Shown one piece after another: positions 35,982 through 45,344 of a stretch of 64,000 nt of DNA (the stretch's first letter is position 1; each line of letters begins with the position of its first letter). Made by a program: the position numbers and the translations under genes. The stretch covers positions 1 to 64,000 of the forward strand of contig CALDHM010000029.1 of the NCBI GenBank assembly GCA_937941455.1. The letters run 5' to 3'. Source of the stretch: an uncultured Pirellulaceae bacterium. GTDB lineage: Bacteria > Planctomycetota > Planctomycetia > Pirellulales > Pirellulaceae. The notes under the pieces were generated by a model. That model was given only the letters and a program-made list of their open reading frames with translations, did not search any database and was not told the origin of the DNA.

Positions 35982-37664
35982 TCAGGAATTCTTTTTTTGC
36001 TCCTTGGCCCAAGAGTCTTTGAGAGTCACGGTGCGATTGAAAACCAAGCGCCCAGGAGCCGTTGACTGATCGAGGCAGAAGTAACCCAAGCGTTCGAATT
36101 GGTAGCGATCTTCTAGCTTGGCCGCTGCCAGGCTTGGTTCCAGTTTCGCTCCACGGATCACAACCAAGGAGTTCGGATTCAAATCGGCTTTCCAGTCGCG
36201 ATCCTCGGGAGCCTTCTCGGGTGGATCGAGCAGCAAGTGATCATAGAGGCGAACTTCGGCATCCACCGCGTGAGCCGCGCTGACCCAGTGGATCGTCCCT
36301 TTGACCTTGCGCCCGTCGGGCGCCTTGCCACCGCTGGTCTCCGGGTCGTAAGTGCAACGAAGTTCGATGATTTCGCCCGACTGAGGATCCTTGATCACCT
36401 CACGACATTTCAGGAAGTAAGCATATCGCAAGCGAACCTCGCCACCGGGAACCAAGCGGAAGTAACCCTTGGGCGGATTTTCCATGAAGTCCGATCGCTC
36501 GATGTAAAGCTCGCGACCGAACGGAACCTGACGCGTGCCGCTGGCGGGATCTTCGGGATTGTTCACGAATTCGCGTTGCTCGAATTGCCCCTCAAGATAG
36601 TTCTCGATGACCACCTTCAGCGGCTCGAGGACGGCCATCACTCGGGTTGCGATCCGATTCAAATGCTCGCGGATCTCTTGCTCCAGGACGCCAAAGTCGG
36701 TCACGCTGTTGGCCTTGGTCACCCCGATACGAGCGCAGAAGTTGCGAATGGCTTCAGGCGTGTAACCGCGGCGACGGAGACCGACGATCGTCGGCATCCG
36801 CGGATCGTCCCACCCCGCTACATAGCCCCCCTTGACCAGTTCCAGCAGTCGGCGTTTGCTCATGACCGTGTTGGTCAAGTTCAAACGAGCGAATTCGATC
36901 TGCTGCGGATGGTGAATTCCCAGATTCTCGATGAACCAGTCATACAACGGGCGGTGCTGCTCGAACTCCAATGTGCAAATCGAATGCGTGATCCCCTCCA
37001 GGGAGTCGTTTTGGCCGTGCGTCCAATCGTAGGTCGGATAAATGCACCATTTGTTGCCCGTCCGATGGTGGTGCGCATGCCGGATGCGGTACATGGCGGG
37101 ATCACGCAGATTCATATTGCTGGAGGCCATATCGATCTTGGCCCGCAGCGTGCGGGAACCATCCGGAAATTCGCCATTTTTCATCCGCTCGAACAGGTCG
37201 AGATTTTCTTCGACCGACCGATTGCGGTAGGGACTGTCGCGGCCTGGCTCATTCCACGGCCCGCGATATTTGCCGACCTCTTCAGCGTTCAAATCGCAAA
37301 CATACGCCTTGCCAGCGCGAATCAATTGCACCGCGAATTCGTACAGCCGATCGAAAATATCTGAGGCATACTTAACGTCGCCGTCCCACTGGAACCCCAA
37401 CCAGCGGACATCATCCTTGATGGCCTCCACGAACTCGGTTTCCTCCGTTTCGGGGTTCGTATCGTCGAACCGCAGATTGCACATGCCTCCATAGTCGGCG
37501 GCAATGCCGAAATTCAAACAAATCGACTTGGCGTGGCCGATGTGCAAATAGCCGTTCGGCTCCGGCGGGAAGCGGGTGACGACTCGGCCTTGATTCTTGC
37601 CGCTGCGAATATCTTGTTCGACGATTTGGCGGATGAAGTCGGTCGGTTTGTTTTCTTGGGACAT
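35982..37664 (-). CDS. glnS: Glutaminyl-tRNA synthetase
   Basis: The 560-residue class I synthetase has the GlnRS N-terminus ([11 protein letters not shown]), [20 protein letters not shown] with the HIGH motif, the [12 protein letters not shown] region, [30 protein letters not shown] as the KMSKS motif and two C-terminal beta-barrels ending [22 protein letters not shown] 37664 gives MSQENKPTD; the longer open frame to 37802 overlaps gltX and is unlikely. GlnRS is of eukaryotic origin and is missing from many bacteria, which use GatCAB instead. It is placed between gltX and gluQ. Confidence 0.97.
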   Translation of the reverse strand: MSQENKPTDFIRQIVEQDIRSGKNQGRVVTRFPPEPNGYLHIGHAKSICLNFGIAADYGGMCNLRFDDTNPETEETEFVEAIKDDVRWLGFQWDGDVKYASDIFDRLYEFAVQLIRAGKAYVCDLNAEEVGKYRGPWNEPGRDSPYRNRSVEENLDLFERMKNGEFPDGSRTLRAKIDMASSNMNLRDPAMYRIRHAHHHRTGNKWCIYPTYDWTHGQNDSLEGITHSICTLEFEQHRPLYDWFIENLGIHHPQQIEFARLNLTNTVMSKRRLLELVKGGYVAGWDDPRMPTIVGLRRRGYTPEAIRNFCARIGVTKANSVTDFGVLEQEIREHLNRIATRVMAVLEPLKVVIENYLEGQFEQREFVNNPEDPASGTRQVPFGRELYIERSDFMENPPKGYFRLVPGGEVRLRYAYFLKCREVIKDPQSGEIIELRCTYDPETSGGKAPDGRKVKGTIHWVSAAHAVDAEVRLYDHLLLDPPEKAPEDRDWKADLNPNSLVVIRGAKLEPSLAAAKLEDRYQFERLGYFCLDQSTAPGRLVFNRTVTLKDSWAKEQKKNS

Positions 37665-37713
37665 TGTGAATTCACTGAAACAAAAAATGACACTGCGTTT
37701 AGCGGGCAACTGT

Positions 37714-39285
37714 TTAAACCGGACGACGCGCGCGATCGAGTAAACGTTCGATTCGCTGGAGCGAACGTTCCCGGCCGAGGATGGCCAGCAAGTCGAAGAC
37801 ACTGACTCCCCCCGTTTTTCCCGACAAGGCCAACCGCAACGGGTTCATCAAATCGGCGTGCTTAATCTGCCAAGCTTTAATGAAGTCATTCAAGCCTCGC
37901 TCGAGTTCCGCCGCCGTGAATGGCTCGCACACGCGGAGCACCTTGCTGTATTCGAATAATCGATGCCCCACCTCCGGTTGGCCCGCCACACGTTTCTCGA
38001 AGGCTTTTTCATCGATCACCAGCTCCTCGTCTTCGACGAAAAACTCTTCAAATTTCAGGATATCGCCGAAGACTGCAAGCCGATCCCCTAAGGCGCTGAT
38101 GACGCGGCCCACGTATTCGCGAATTTCCGCCGAGTCGTTCCGTACGTAGCGGGCCTGCTGGAGAAAGGGCATGACCCCGGCGATTTTTTCGTAAAGCGGC
38201 AAGCGATGCATGTAACGCTGCTGGAACGCGATCAACTTTGCCGGGTCGAAACTCGCCTCGCTCTTGACGACACGATCCAAACTGAATTTTTCAATCATTT
38301 GCTCCCGAGTGAATTCCTCCGTATGGTCATCCAGAGACCAGCCGAGGAGGAGCAAATAATTCAAAATCGCCTCGGGCAGATAGCCCACCTTCTCGTAAAA
38401 CTCGACCAATACCGGATTGAATGTCTCCGGGCTGGTTGCCAAGCCGAGCCTATCGGCAATCACCAGCGCCGAATCCATCAGCGATTTGAAATCTTTGTTC
38501 TTGAGATATTGTTCGATTTTTCGTTTGCTCATCTTCGCCTTGCTGCCCGGCTCCGCAACGAACGGAATATGGCCATAAATGGGCAAAGGGTACCCCAGAG
38601 CGCGGGCAATAAAAATCTGCCGCGGTGTGTTGCTGAGATGCTCGATCGCGCGGACGACATGCGTGATTTGAAAATCGTAGTCGTCGACCACGCTGGCCAA
38701 ATGATACAGGCACGTCCCGTCGTTCCGCTGGATGACGTGGTCTTGCTCGCGAATCCATTCGAAAGACACCGGTCCGCGAATCGCATCATGAAACTCACAG
38801 ACGCCCTCGCGTGGCATCTTCAGACGAACAATCGCCGCGCGGCCCTCGGCCTCGAACCGAGCCGCTTGCTCATCGGTCTCCGCCATCCAACGACGGCTGT
38901 AAATGAAGTCCCGTTTCTCCCGTTCAGCGGCGGTTCGCTCAGCGGCCGTTTCCTCGGGGGTCGCATAATCGCGATAGGCCGCGCCGCACGCAAGCAGCTG
39001 TTGCACCGCTTCGCGATATCGCGGCTGACGTTGCGCTTGGAAGTAAGGGGCATAGGGCCCGCCAACCTCTGGCCCTTCGTCCCAGTCGATCCCCAACCAG
39101 CGGAACCCATCGAGAATCGGCTGCAACGCCTCCTCTTGATTCCGAGCGGCATCGGTGTCGTCGATTCGCAGAATGAATTGACCGCCCGTTTGCCGCGCGA
39201 GGATCCAATTGAACAGCGCCGTTCGCACGCCCCCGATGTGCAGGTAGCCGGTCGGACTGGGAGCGAAACGCGTGCGAATTTTCAT
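37714..39285 (-). CDS. gltX: Glutamyl-tRNA synthetase
   Basis: The 523-residue class I synthetase shows [31 protein letters not shown], the KMSKR motif ([14 protein letters not shown]), and a C-terminal anticodon-binding helical domain ending in [15 protein letters not shown]. The zinc-binding cysteines of the E. coli enzyme are not seen, as in many bacterial GluRS. It charges tRNA-Glu. It is the first synthetase of the three, with glnS starting 49 bp after its stop. Confidence 0.97.
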   Translation of the reverse strand: MKIRTRFAPSPTGYLHIGGVRTALFNWILARQTGGQFILRIDDTDAARNQEEALQPILDGFRWLGIDWDEGPEVGGPYAPYFQAQRQPRYREAVQQLLACGAAYRDYATPEETAAERTAAEREKRDFIYSRRWMAETDEQAARFEAEGRAAIVRLKMPREGVCEFHDAIRGPVSFEWIREQDHVIQRNDGTCLYHLASVVDDYDFQITHVVRAIEHLSNTPRQIFIARALGYPLPIYGHIPFVAEPGSKAKMSKRKIEQYLKNKDFKSLMDSALVIADRLGLATSPETFNPVLVEFYEKVGYLPEAILNYLLLLGWSLDDHTEEFTREQMIEKFSLDRVVKSEASFDPAKLIAFQQRYMHRLPLYEKIAGVMPFLQQARYVRNDSAEIREYVGRVISALGDRLAVFGDILKFEEFFVEDEELVIDEKAFEKRVAGQPEVGHRLFEYSKVLRVCEPFTAAELERGLNDFIKAWQIKHADLMNPLRLALSGKTGGVSVFDLLAILGRERSLQRIERLLDRARRPV

Positions 39286-39390
39286 GAAGGGAACCCCATC
39301 GCTTAGTGAAATTGCCGTGCGAAAGCAGCTTTGGCCGCCTCGGCAGGGCTAATTTTATGCCGGGGCTGCTCGATCAGGGAGGGGATGCGG

Positions 39391-40641
39391 TCATGCAGCT
39401 CGACGCGCCGCCGCTTGCTGTTTGCGCAGCTTCCGCCGTTCCGCTTTGGAAAGGCGAACGGAGCCGTTTTCGTGACGATCTTCTTCCTCGTCCGCCGAAT
39501 CAACGCCGGGAGCTTCCTTCGGCTTCATTTTCGAACTGAGTGGCCCGGCATTCGCCGCCGCGGTTCGCGTCGTGTCAGAGGGGGAACTGCCACGCGTTTT
39601 AGAGGTTTGGTGCGCGGCGGCGATTTCGTGTGCGTCGCGCGACGAATCCGTCTGGTCCTGATCGGCGGCCTCATCCGTCGATTGATCGCGCTCGTTGCTG
39701 GTCTTAGCGCGCGTAACTCTGGCTGTTCGCTTTTTCGATCCCGCTTTCGACGAACCGCCGCGCCCGGCTGATTTCTTTTTTATTTTGCTGACAGGCAAGG
39801 CAATCAAACCGTTCGACGTGAGGAACAGATAGCGGGAGTAAATCACCAAGGCGACAAATAACGCCAGATGAGCCGTCCAAATCGTGTTCCCTTGAACGAT
39901 CTCGGTTTTGTCCAACCCATATTCCATCATTTTCGCTTGAACTTGGGGGAGCCTGATGATGAGAGCGATGACATAGATCAACCACGCTACACAAACCATG
40001 CTCAACGTTCCTCGCGACGCGCGGACCTCGACCAAGCCGCGCAGAAAGATACCCGCCAAAGCAGCGAGGGCCAAACCTGTAAACCACATCGAATTCGACG
40101 TCCGCAGTGAACTGGTCGAGACCAACCACGTCACGACCTCCCCGAGATCAACGATGCAGTGCAGGCTTGCCAGTAATAGAATTCCCGCAAAGAGCAACCA
40201 CACGCGGTAGGTCCCTTGGTAGTCATCCTGCCGATGCTGGCGAATCGCATAGATCTGAAGACTGGCCAAACAGCAAGCCATCATGACCAGGGACGAACAC
40301 CAGGACGATAAGCTGCCCGTGCCGATCAAGGCAAATTTATCAGCAATCTCAGGGGGGGCGACGCGCGTGACCATGTGCAAGGCGTTAATCACGCCGACAA
40401 GCAACCCGGCCGCCAAAACCAACAACGCGATTGCCCACGGACGCTTGGGAATCAAATCCGTGATGCGCGGCTGACTTAAGTGGCTGGCGCGGCGATTGTA
40501 AAGGCGAGGTGAGGCTGCGCGGGCCTTGGATTTTTTCTTCGTTGTCGCCAACTCGCTGTGCGGCTGATGCTCGCTGTCTTCGGCATCATGCAGGACACCA
40601 TCCATGACGACTCGACGGCGCCGTTGATCGTTCCTGGCCAC
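39391..40641 (-). CDS. Membrane protein with charged cytoplasmic tails, unknown function
   Basis: About 70 polar, basic residues are followed by six or so membrane helices (residues about 70-280; WAIALLVLAAGLLVGVINAL, ILLLASLHCIVDLGEVVTWL). A highly charged tail of about 130 residues rich in Lys, Arg, Ser and Asp follows, ending in KAERRKLRKQQAAARRAA. The family is not recognised. A GTG start at 40641 and an ATG at 40605 are both possible; the N-terminal region is poorly conserved-looking, so the start is uncertain. It lies 105 bp upstream of gltX on the same strand and could be co-transcribed. Confidence 0.7.
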   Translation of the reverse strand: MARNDQRRRRVVMDGVLHDAEDSEHQPHSELATTKKKSKARAASPRLYNRRASHLSQPRITDLIPKRPWAIALLVLAAGLLVGVINALHMVTRVAPPEIADKFALIGTGSLSSWCSSLVMMACCLASLQIYAIRQHRQDDYQGTYRVWLLFAGILLLASLHCIVDLGEVVTWLVSTSSLRTSNSMWFTGLALAALAGIFLRGLVEVRASRGTLSMVCVAWLIYVIALIIRLPQVQAKMMEYGLDKTEIVQGNTIWTAHLALFVALVIYSRYLFLTSNGLIALPVSKIKKKSAGRGGSSKAGSKKRTARVTRAKTSNERDQSTDEAADQDQTDSSRDAHEIAAAHQTSKTRGSSPSDTTRTAAANAGPLSSKMKPKEAPGVDSADEEEDRHENGSVRLSKAERRKLRKQQAAARRAA

Positions 40642-40856
40642 TTATCCTGCCCCCGAAGTTCTTTAGCGCGGCAGCACGCTGTCAGCCGCAGTCGCTAGCA
40701 AGCACACCCTGTTTCCGTCGAGATTCACCTCCAAAGTATTCGGCAATCGTCGGCCACCTGATTGAGTGAATAATGAGAATGATCGCGAGTGTCTGTTTTT
40801 TCGGGACAAGTTCCCTGAGCCGCATAATTTGAACAACCACAGGGCTCGACTTAGAG

Positions 40857-40919
40857 CCTATCCCAAAACCGAAACACCCGTAACCCGCGGCGTAAGGCGA
40901 GGCCTGGTTTTGGGATAGG
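40857..40919. repeat. Dispersed palindromic repeat, family A, copy 3 (most complete)
   Basis: A perfect 14-bp inverted repeat CCTATCCCAAAACC (40857-40870) / GGTTTTGGGATAGG (40906-40919). An imperfect continuation lies outside (TTAGAG against GTTCTTA). The interior core is CGTAACCCGCGGCGTAAGGC. The whole could fold as a long hairpin. Confidence 0.82.
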
Positions 40920-40945
40920 TTCTTATAGCCTTTCATGGCGAGACT

Positions 40946-41046
40946 AGGCTTTGCGCCTAAACCCTTCAACGGCGGGGCGGTAGACCGCGGTTTTCCCCCA
41001 AACCGAACGCTGGCACGTTCCAGCTAATTCATGGGAAACAAAGCCT
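40946..41046 (-). repeat. 101-bp inverted-end repeat, family B, copy 1
   Basis: The element runs from AGGCTTTG (40946-40953) to CAAAGCCT (41039-41046). Its reverse complement aligns without gaps along the full 101 bp with the element at 46615-46715, at roughly two-thirds identity by eye, including the internal AAAACCGCGG. It carries no frame and lies just beyond a family A copy. Confidence 0.75.
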
Positions 41047-41167
41047 GGAGTACTGAGTGAATCCTGCTGCTCCCGCCACTGCGCGATTTCACCTGAGAGG
41101 ATGCGATCGATGCTGATCGTAGTCTTGACCGCCGCTAGCTGCTGAAAGCCTAGGGGCTCAAGCCGAC

Positions 41168-41989
41168 CTAGTCGACGTTTTCAGCGACGCAACGGTTTCG
41201 CAGCGAGCCCAAGCCGCTGATTTCGACCTCGACGATGTCCCCCGCCTGCAAGAAGACGGGCGGATTCCGACCTGCCCCGACCCCCGCCGGAGTCCCCGTG
41301 AAAATCAAATCACCGACGTCGAGCGTGAAGAATTTCGAAAGATAGCTGATGAGTTCGGGAATTGGATAAATCAGCAAGCGCGTACTAGCTTGTTGCATCG
41401 TCCTATCGTTCAGACGCAATTGCACCACGAGATCGCCAGGATTGCTGACTTCGTCCGCCGTAGTGATCCAAGGGCCGACTGGAGCGAACGTATCGAAACT
41501 TTTGCCGACTAGCCATTGGCCGCCGGGACGCCCCTTCTGCCAATCGCGGGCCGAGACATCGTTGCCGCACATGTAGCCCAAGATATGTTGTGAGGCTTGG
41601 TAGATCGGAATGTGCTTCCCCGCCTTGCCGATAACCACGACCAATTCCGCTTCATAATCGACTTGCTGGCTAATTTCTGGGAGGACGATGTCAGCGTAGG
41701 GACCAGCCAGCGACGTCGGGAACTTGCTAAACACAATGGGCAACTCGGGGACCTCGCCACCCATTTCGGCGGCATGATCGGCGTAATTCTTGCCGATACA
41801 GATGATTTTCGGAGCAGACACAGTCGGGGGCGCGATCGTCGTGCGATCCAGCGACAAGGATGAACCCTGCGATGTAAAACGGCGATATTCGGCCAGATTA
41901 AATTTTTCTGGGAAAAGACGTATTTCACCGCCGTTTACAATTTCGCACCAGCGCGTTTGGGAGTCATGGAGGATTTTGGCGATTTTCAT
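41168..41989 (-). CDS. Fumarylacetoacetate hydrolase family protein
   Basis: The 273-residue protein has the FAH C-terminal domain: IICIGKNYADHAAEMG, the metal-binding acidic motif in VDYEAELVVVIGKAG, GYMCGNDVSARDWQ, and the closing LDVGDLIFTGTPAGVGAGR. Enzymes of this type split or isomerise 2-oxo or beta-diketo acids with a divalent metal (for example oxaloacetate decarboxylase/tautomerase or 2-hydroxyhepta-2,4-diene-1,7-dioate isomerase). The substrate cannot be fixed. It is a single gene with an ATG start, divergent from the diguanylate cyclase gene. Confidence 0.9.
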   Translation of the reverse strand: MKIAKILHDSQTRWCEIVNGGEIRLFPEKFNLAEYRRFTSQGSSLSLDRTTIAPPTVSAPKIICIGKNYADHAAEMGGEVPELPIVFSKFPTSLAGPYADIVLPEISQQVDYEAELVVVIGKAGKHIPIYQASQHILGYMCGNDVSARDWQKGRPGGQWLVGKSFDTFAPVGPWITTADEVSNPGDLVVQLRLNDRTMQQASTRLLIYPIPELISYLSKFFTLDVGDLIFTGTPAGVGAGRNPPVFLQAGDIVEVEISGLGSLRNRCVAENVD

Positions 41990-42247
41990 GATCGTAACGT
42001 AAAATCAGACTGAACAAATTTGACAAGCCGAACTGGCTGCCGAACGAAGGGTAGTTTTTGACTTGGTGAACTCGCGGCCTAGACTTTACGGCAGTCAACG
42101 CCACCGCGGGACGGCAGCAAGCCGCGTCAGCCATGCCGCCAACTTTCTCCCAGTTTATTTCGTGATGCCAAAAGTTATATGACCTTTTTGCCGCCTGCAC
42201 TACCACCCGTTCGCAACGATGATTCGCGTCGAGGAGAAGCGTCGCCC

Positions 42248-43645
42248 ATGTCGACTGCAGAAAACATAACGCAATACTTTTTCAATGCACTGCTCGAGAA
42301 CATCCCCGAAGGCGTGGTGTTCCTTGACACGAGCTGCCGCATTCACGTTTGGAATGCCGGTGCACGGCACTTGACCGGGCTCGGGTCAGCAGTGATCGGT
42401 CGTCGTTTGGAGCCGTCCTTGCTCAAACTCAAGGATGCTGAACGATTTCCCATCAGCGATTCTGCCAACCCGTTTGAATTGTGGATGGCGCAGCGAATTC
42501 CCGCCACACAAAAATTCTTCATCTCCGGCCGCAGCGGTCGCGATGCGCAGGTCGATGTCAGCTTTTTCCCGGTAATCGCCAAGGCGAATCGGATCATCGG
42601 CGGCATCGCTATGTTCCGCGACACGAGCATCCAGGTCGAACTGCAGAGGCAGCTGAACGACTTGTACACCATCGCCACCATCGATCCATTGACGCAGGTT
42701 GCCAATCGAGCTGAATTCGAAAGAATCCTCGGCGAATACATCGAGGCTCATCGCGCCGTGGGACTGCATTGCAGCATCATCGTCTGCGACATCGACTTTT
42801 TTAAAAAGATCAATGACAACTTCGGCCACCACATCGGCGATCAAGCGTTGATTCGCTTCGCCTCGATGCTGAAACAAGTTATCCGGCCCCACGATTTCAT
42901 CGCGCGATTTGGCGGTGAAGAGTTCGTGATCCTCTGCGCAAATTGCGCGGAAGGAACAGCCGCCCAACGGGCCGATGATATTCGCAAGGTCGTCGAGTCC
43001 ACTCCCTTGGCGATCTTGTACGGAAAATCGATTACGGCCAGTTTCGGCGTGGCCGAATTGCTCCCCGATGACGACGCCACCAGCCTATTCGTCCGCGCAG
43101 ACCAAGCCCTGCTGCAAGCCAAAAATTCGGGACGCAACTGCGTCATCCGCGCATCGACCATGAAGCCTGATACCGACGCCATATCCAAATCAGTGAATAC
43201 CAAAGCTGAAATACATACCGATCTGGCTCAAATGCGACCGCTCCCTTACCAGCCTGCGGCCTTCAAGTTGTTTGCGATCCCGACGATCCTACCCATCTTC
43301 ATCGAACGCATGAAATCGACGGTCTTCGAATTCAAAGCTAAGGTCCTGCACGCCAGCGAGGGCTCGCTGAGCATTCAGGTTCGCCAGAACGACGAATCGT
43401 CTCGCTTGTGGCAGAGCGCTCTGCTGGTCGATATCGACATTGCTGAAATCGAAAAATCATCCAGCGTCGCCCAGGACCATCCCGAAGCCAAATTGATGGT
43501 CAGGATCGCTGTTCGACCTCAAAAACGCTTGTTTGGCTCAGCCAATGACCGTGCGGCCGGTGAGGCGATGATCCGGAAACTCGGTCAGTATCTGCAAATC
43601 GACAATCGAAACGAAGTCACGCCGGACGCCCGCTATCATAATTAG
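42248..43645 (+). CDS. PAS-GGDEF diguanylate cyclase with a C-terminal extra domain
   Basis: A PAS domain (about residues 10-130; NIPEGVVFLDTSCRIHVWNA) precedes a GGDEF domain (about 145-295). The active-site motif is GGEEF (222-226), and an inhibitory RxxD site (RPHD) lies five residues before it, so the enzyme should make cyclic di-GMP and be feedback-inhibited. About 150 further residues with a beta-rich look (SLSIQVRQNDESSRLWQSAL) are not recognised; a PilZ fold is possible but its RxxxR motif was not seen. No membrane helix is present. ATG 42248 has a GAGGAG ribosome site; the frame opens at 42179. Confidence 0.92.
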   Translation: MSTAENITQYFFNALLENIPEGVVFLDTSCRIHVWNAGARHLTGLGSAVIGRRLEPSLLKLKDAERFPISDSANPFELWMAQRIPATQKFFISGRSGRDAQVDVSFFPVIAKANRIIGGIAMFRDTSIQVELQRQLNDLYTIATIDPLTQVANRAEFERILGEYIEAHRAVGLHCSIIVCDIDFFKKINDNFGHHIGDQALIRFASMLKQVIRPHDFIARFGGEEFVILCANCAEGTAAQRADDIRKVVESTPLAILYGKSITASFGVAELLPDDDATSLFVRADQALLQAKNSGRNCVIRASTMKPDTDAISKSVNTKAEIHTDLAQMRPLPYQPAAFKLFAIPTILPIFIERMKSTVFEFKAKVLHASEGSLSIQVRQNDESSRLWQSALLVDIDIAEIEKSSSVAQDHPEAKLMVRIAVRPQKRLFGSANDRAAGEAMIRKLGQYLQIDNRNEVTPDARYHN

Positions 43646-44249
43646 CAATGAGTCGGCAACCTTCAGGAAGGCCGAGGCAAATTCGCGGTCTGCCCGCTTG
43701 GCAGCCCGTTGACGCTACTTTCCAGCCGACGCATGGCCAGAATAATGCTCCCCCAATAGATCGATGAGGTACAAGGCCTCGCCTTAACACGATTAACCGG
43801 CATTCGTCAGCATTCTTTTTTAACCATAACCACGGGCTAGATCGCCACGACCAGCGGGCTTTGGGACGAAGACCGATAAACGCCGTTTTGCCGCGCCGAT
43901 TGTCCATCATTCTTTTTTCCGGTATCTTGCAAAAGTTCGTCGGCCCGTGGCGTGAGCTTTGAACCGTTCGCTAACCTAAGAGCCTATCCCAACACTGTCA
44001 GCTGCATTAGCCCGAAGTGTAAGCGAAGGCTCTTTTGGGATAGGTTCCAAGAAACTCGCAGTTGGTAGTGTCGATGACGAAATATGGGCGGCGAAGGTCG
44101 ACGCGGACCTGCCACATCATCAAGTTCGTTGTTCAACCAAGCCGAAGCGGTCGAGTGTGCCTGCGGGCCCGTTGTCTCCCGAGCCACCGTCGCGGATCGA
44201 TAACCCTCGCGACGTTCTCGAATCGAATCACTTTTTTCAGGAGAGTCTT
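43646..44249. other. Intergenic region upstream of sodA
   Basis: About 600 bp with the family A repeat copy at 43983-44044. No other gene or RNA was recognised. A Fur or MntR operator was looked for and not seen. Confidence 0.5.
43983..44044. repeat. Dispersed palindromic repeat, family A, copy 4
   Basis: Inverted ends CCTATCCCA (43983-43991) and TGGGATAGG (44036-44044) enclose the core TTAGCCCGAAGTGTAAGCGA. As in copy 3, the left end is preceded by AGAG and the right end is followed by TTC. Confidence 0.8.
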
Positions 44250-44855
44250 ATGCCGTATACGTTACCTGCATTGCCGTATCCTCATGATGCCCTGGCTCCG
44301 CATATCGATGCGCGAACGATGGAAATCCATCACAGCAAGCATCATCAGGCGTACATCAACAACGTGAACGCGGCCATCGCCAACACTCCGTTCGATAACA
44401 TGGATGTCGACAAGTTAATCGCGGACCTGGCCGCTGTCCCCGAAAATATTCGCACGGTCGTCCGCAACAACGGTGGAGGCCACGCCAACCACGCCTTGTT
44501 TTGGACGATCATGGGCCCAAATGCAGGGGGCGAGCCAGCCGGCGACCTCGCGGCCGCAATCAAACGCGATTTCGGCAGCTTCGACGAGTTCAAAAAATTG
44601 TTTACCGACGCAGCGATCAAACGCTTCGGCAGCGGTTGGGCGTGGCTGTCCTTCGACAAGGGCAAACTGATCGTCGAAAGTACCGCCAACCAAGATAGCC
44701 CAATCATGGAGGGACGGTATCCACTGCTCGGGATCGACGTGTGGGAACATGCCTACTACCTGCACTACCAGAATCGCCGACCGGATTATGTCGCAGCGTT
44801 TTTCAATGTGATCAATTGGAACGCTGTCGCCGACCGCTTTGCTGCAGCCAAGTAA
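44250..44855 (+). CDS. sodA: Superoxide dismutase, Mn-type
   Basis: The 201-residue protein converts superoxide to hydrogen peroxide and oxygen. Metal ligands are His27 (MEIHHSKHH), His81 (GHANHALFW), Asp163 and His167 ([13 protein letters not shown]). Gln148 in TANQDSP and the [10 protein letters not shown] pattern point to Mn rather than Fe. There is no signal peptide, so the location is cytoplasmic. ATG 44250 has an AGGAGAG ribosome site and starts [17 protein letters not shown], typical of the family. A strong terminator lies about 100 bp downstream, so it is monocistronic. Confidence 0.97.
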   Translation: MPYTLPALPYPHDALAPHIDARTMEIHHSKHHQAYINNVNAAIANTPFDNMDVDKLIADLAAVPENIRTVVRNNGGGHANHALFWTIMGPNAGGEPAGDLAAAIKRDFGSFDEFKKLFTDAAIKRFGSGWAWLSFDKGKLIVESTANQDSPIMEGRYPLLGIDVWEHAYYLHYQNRRPDYVAAFFNVINWNAVADRFAAAK

Positions 44856-44957
44856 AGCAATGCGGCGAATGTGATGCCACTCAGGCGGTCGGCTGTTAAC
44901 TCTAGCCCGACCCTTCGCCAACTTTTTTATGGCACAGCAACAAATCGATGAGTCCCC

Positions 44958-44986
44958 GACCGCCTGAACCCAGGCGGTCTTTTTTT
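44958..44986 (+). terminator. Intrinsic terminator of sodA
   Basis: A 9-bp perfect stem GACCGCCTG (44958-44966) / CAGGCGGTC (44971-44979) with an AACC loop, followed by seven T residues. Confidence 0.93.
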
Positions 44987-45032
44987 CCTGACGGTGTTTC
45001 CCTTAAGTTTCACCCGTAGTTGGGCGGAGTCG

Positions 45033-45054
45033 GGCCGGGACCATGGTCCCGGCC
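45033..45054. repeat. 22-bp perfect palindrome
   Basis: Half-site GGCCGGGACCA followed by its exact complement, centred on an NcoI-like CCATGG, between the sodA terminator and the lipoprotein gene. No T run follows, so it is not an intrinsic terminator. It could be an operator or an extrusion-prone hairpin. Confidence 0.6.
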
Positions 45055-45344
45055 TTTCGCGGCACGGGAACCGTACCGAAAACTCCCTGTGATTCGCTAG
45101 CGGTTTCGATCTTGCCGCAAATCCCTGTGGTTCCTAGAATCCCGCCCGCGACGGCGTGGTTTAGCCCCTTATTTTCGCGAGTCCGGCCGACAACACCCCG
45201 TCATCAGATCGATACCGCGATAGACACGCGAATTGAGCCCGGAAGATGGATCTCAACGGCTCGGTCACAGGTTCCGGTCGTCGACGCTGAATACGGGTAG
45301 GTGCGGCCAGTGACTGAGGCTGCTTCGATTATGGACGGTGAAGC

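Noticed and set aside
36237-37364. 375-codon plus-strand frame
   Set aside because: Antisense to glnS; no recognisable domain.
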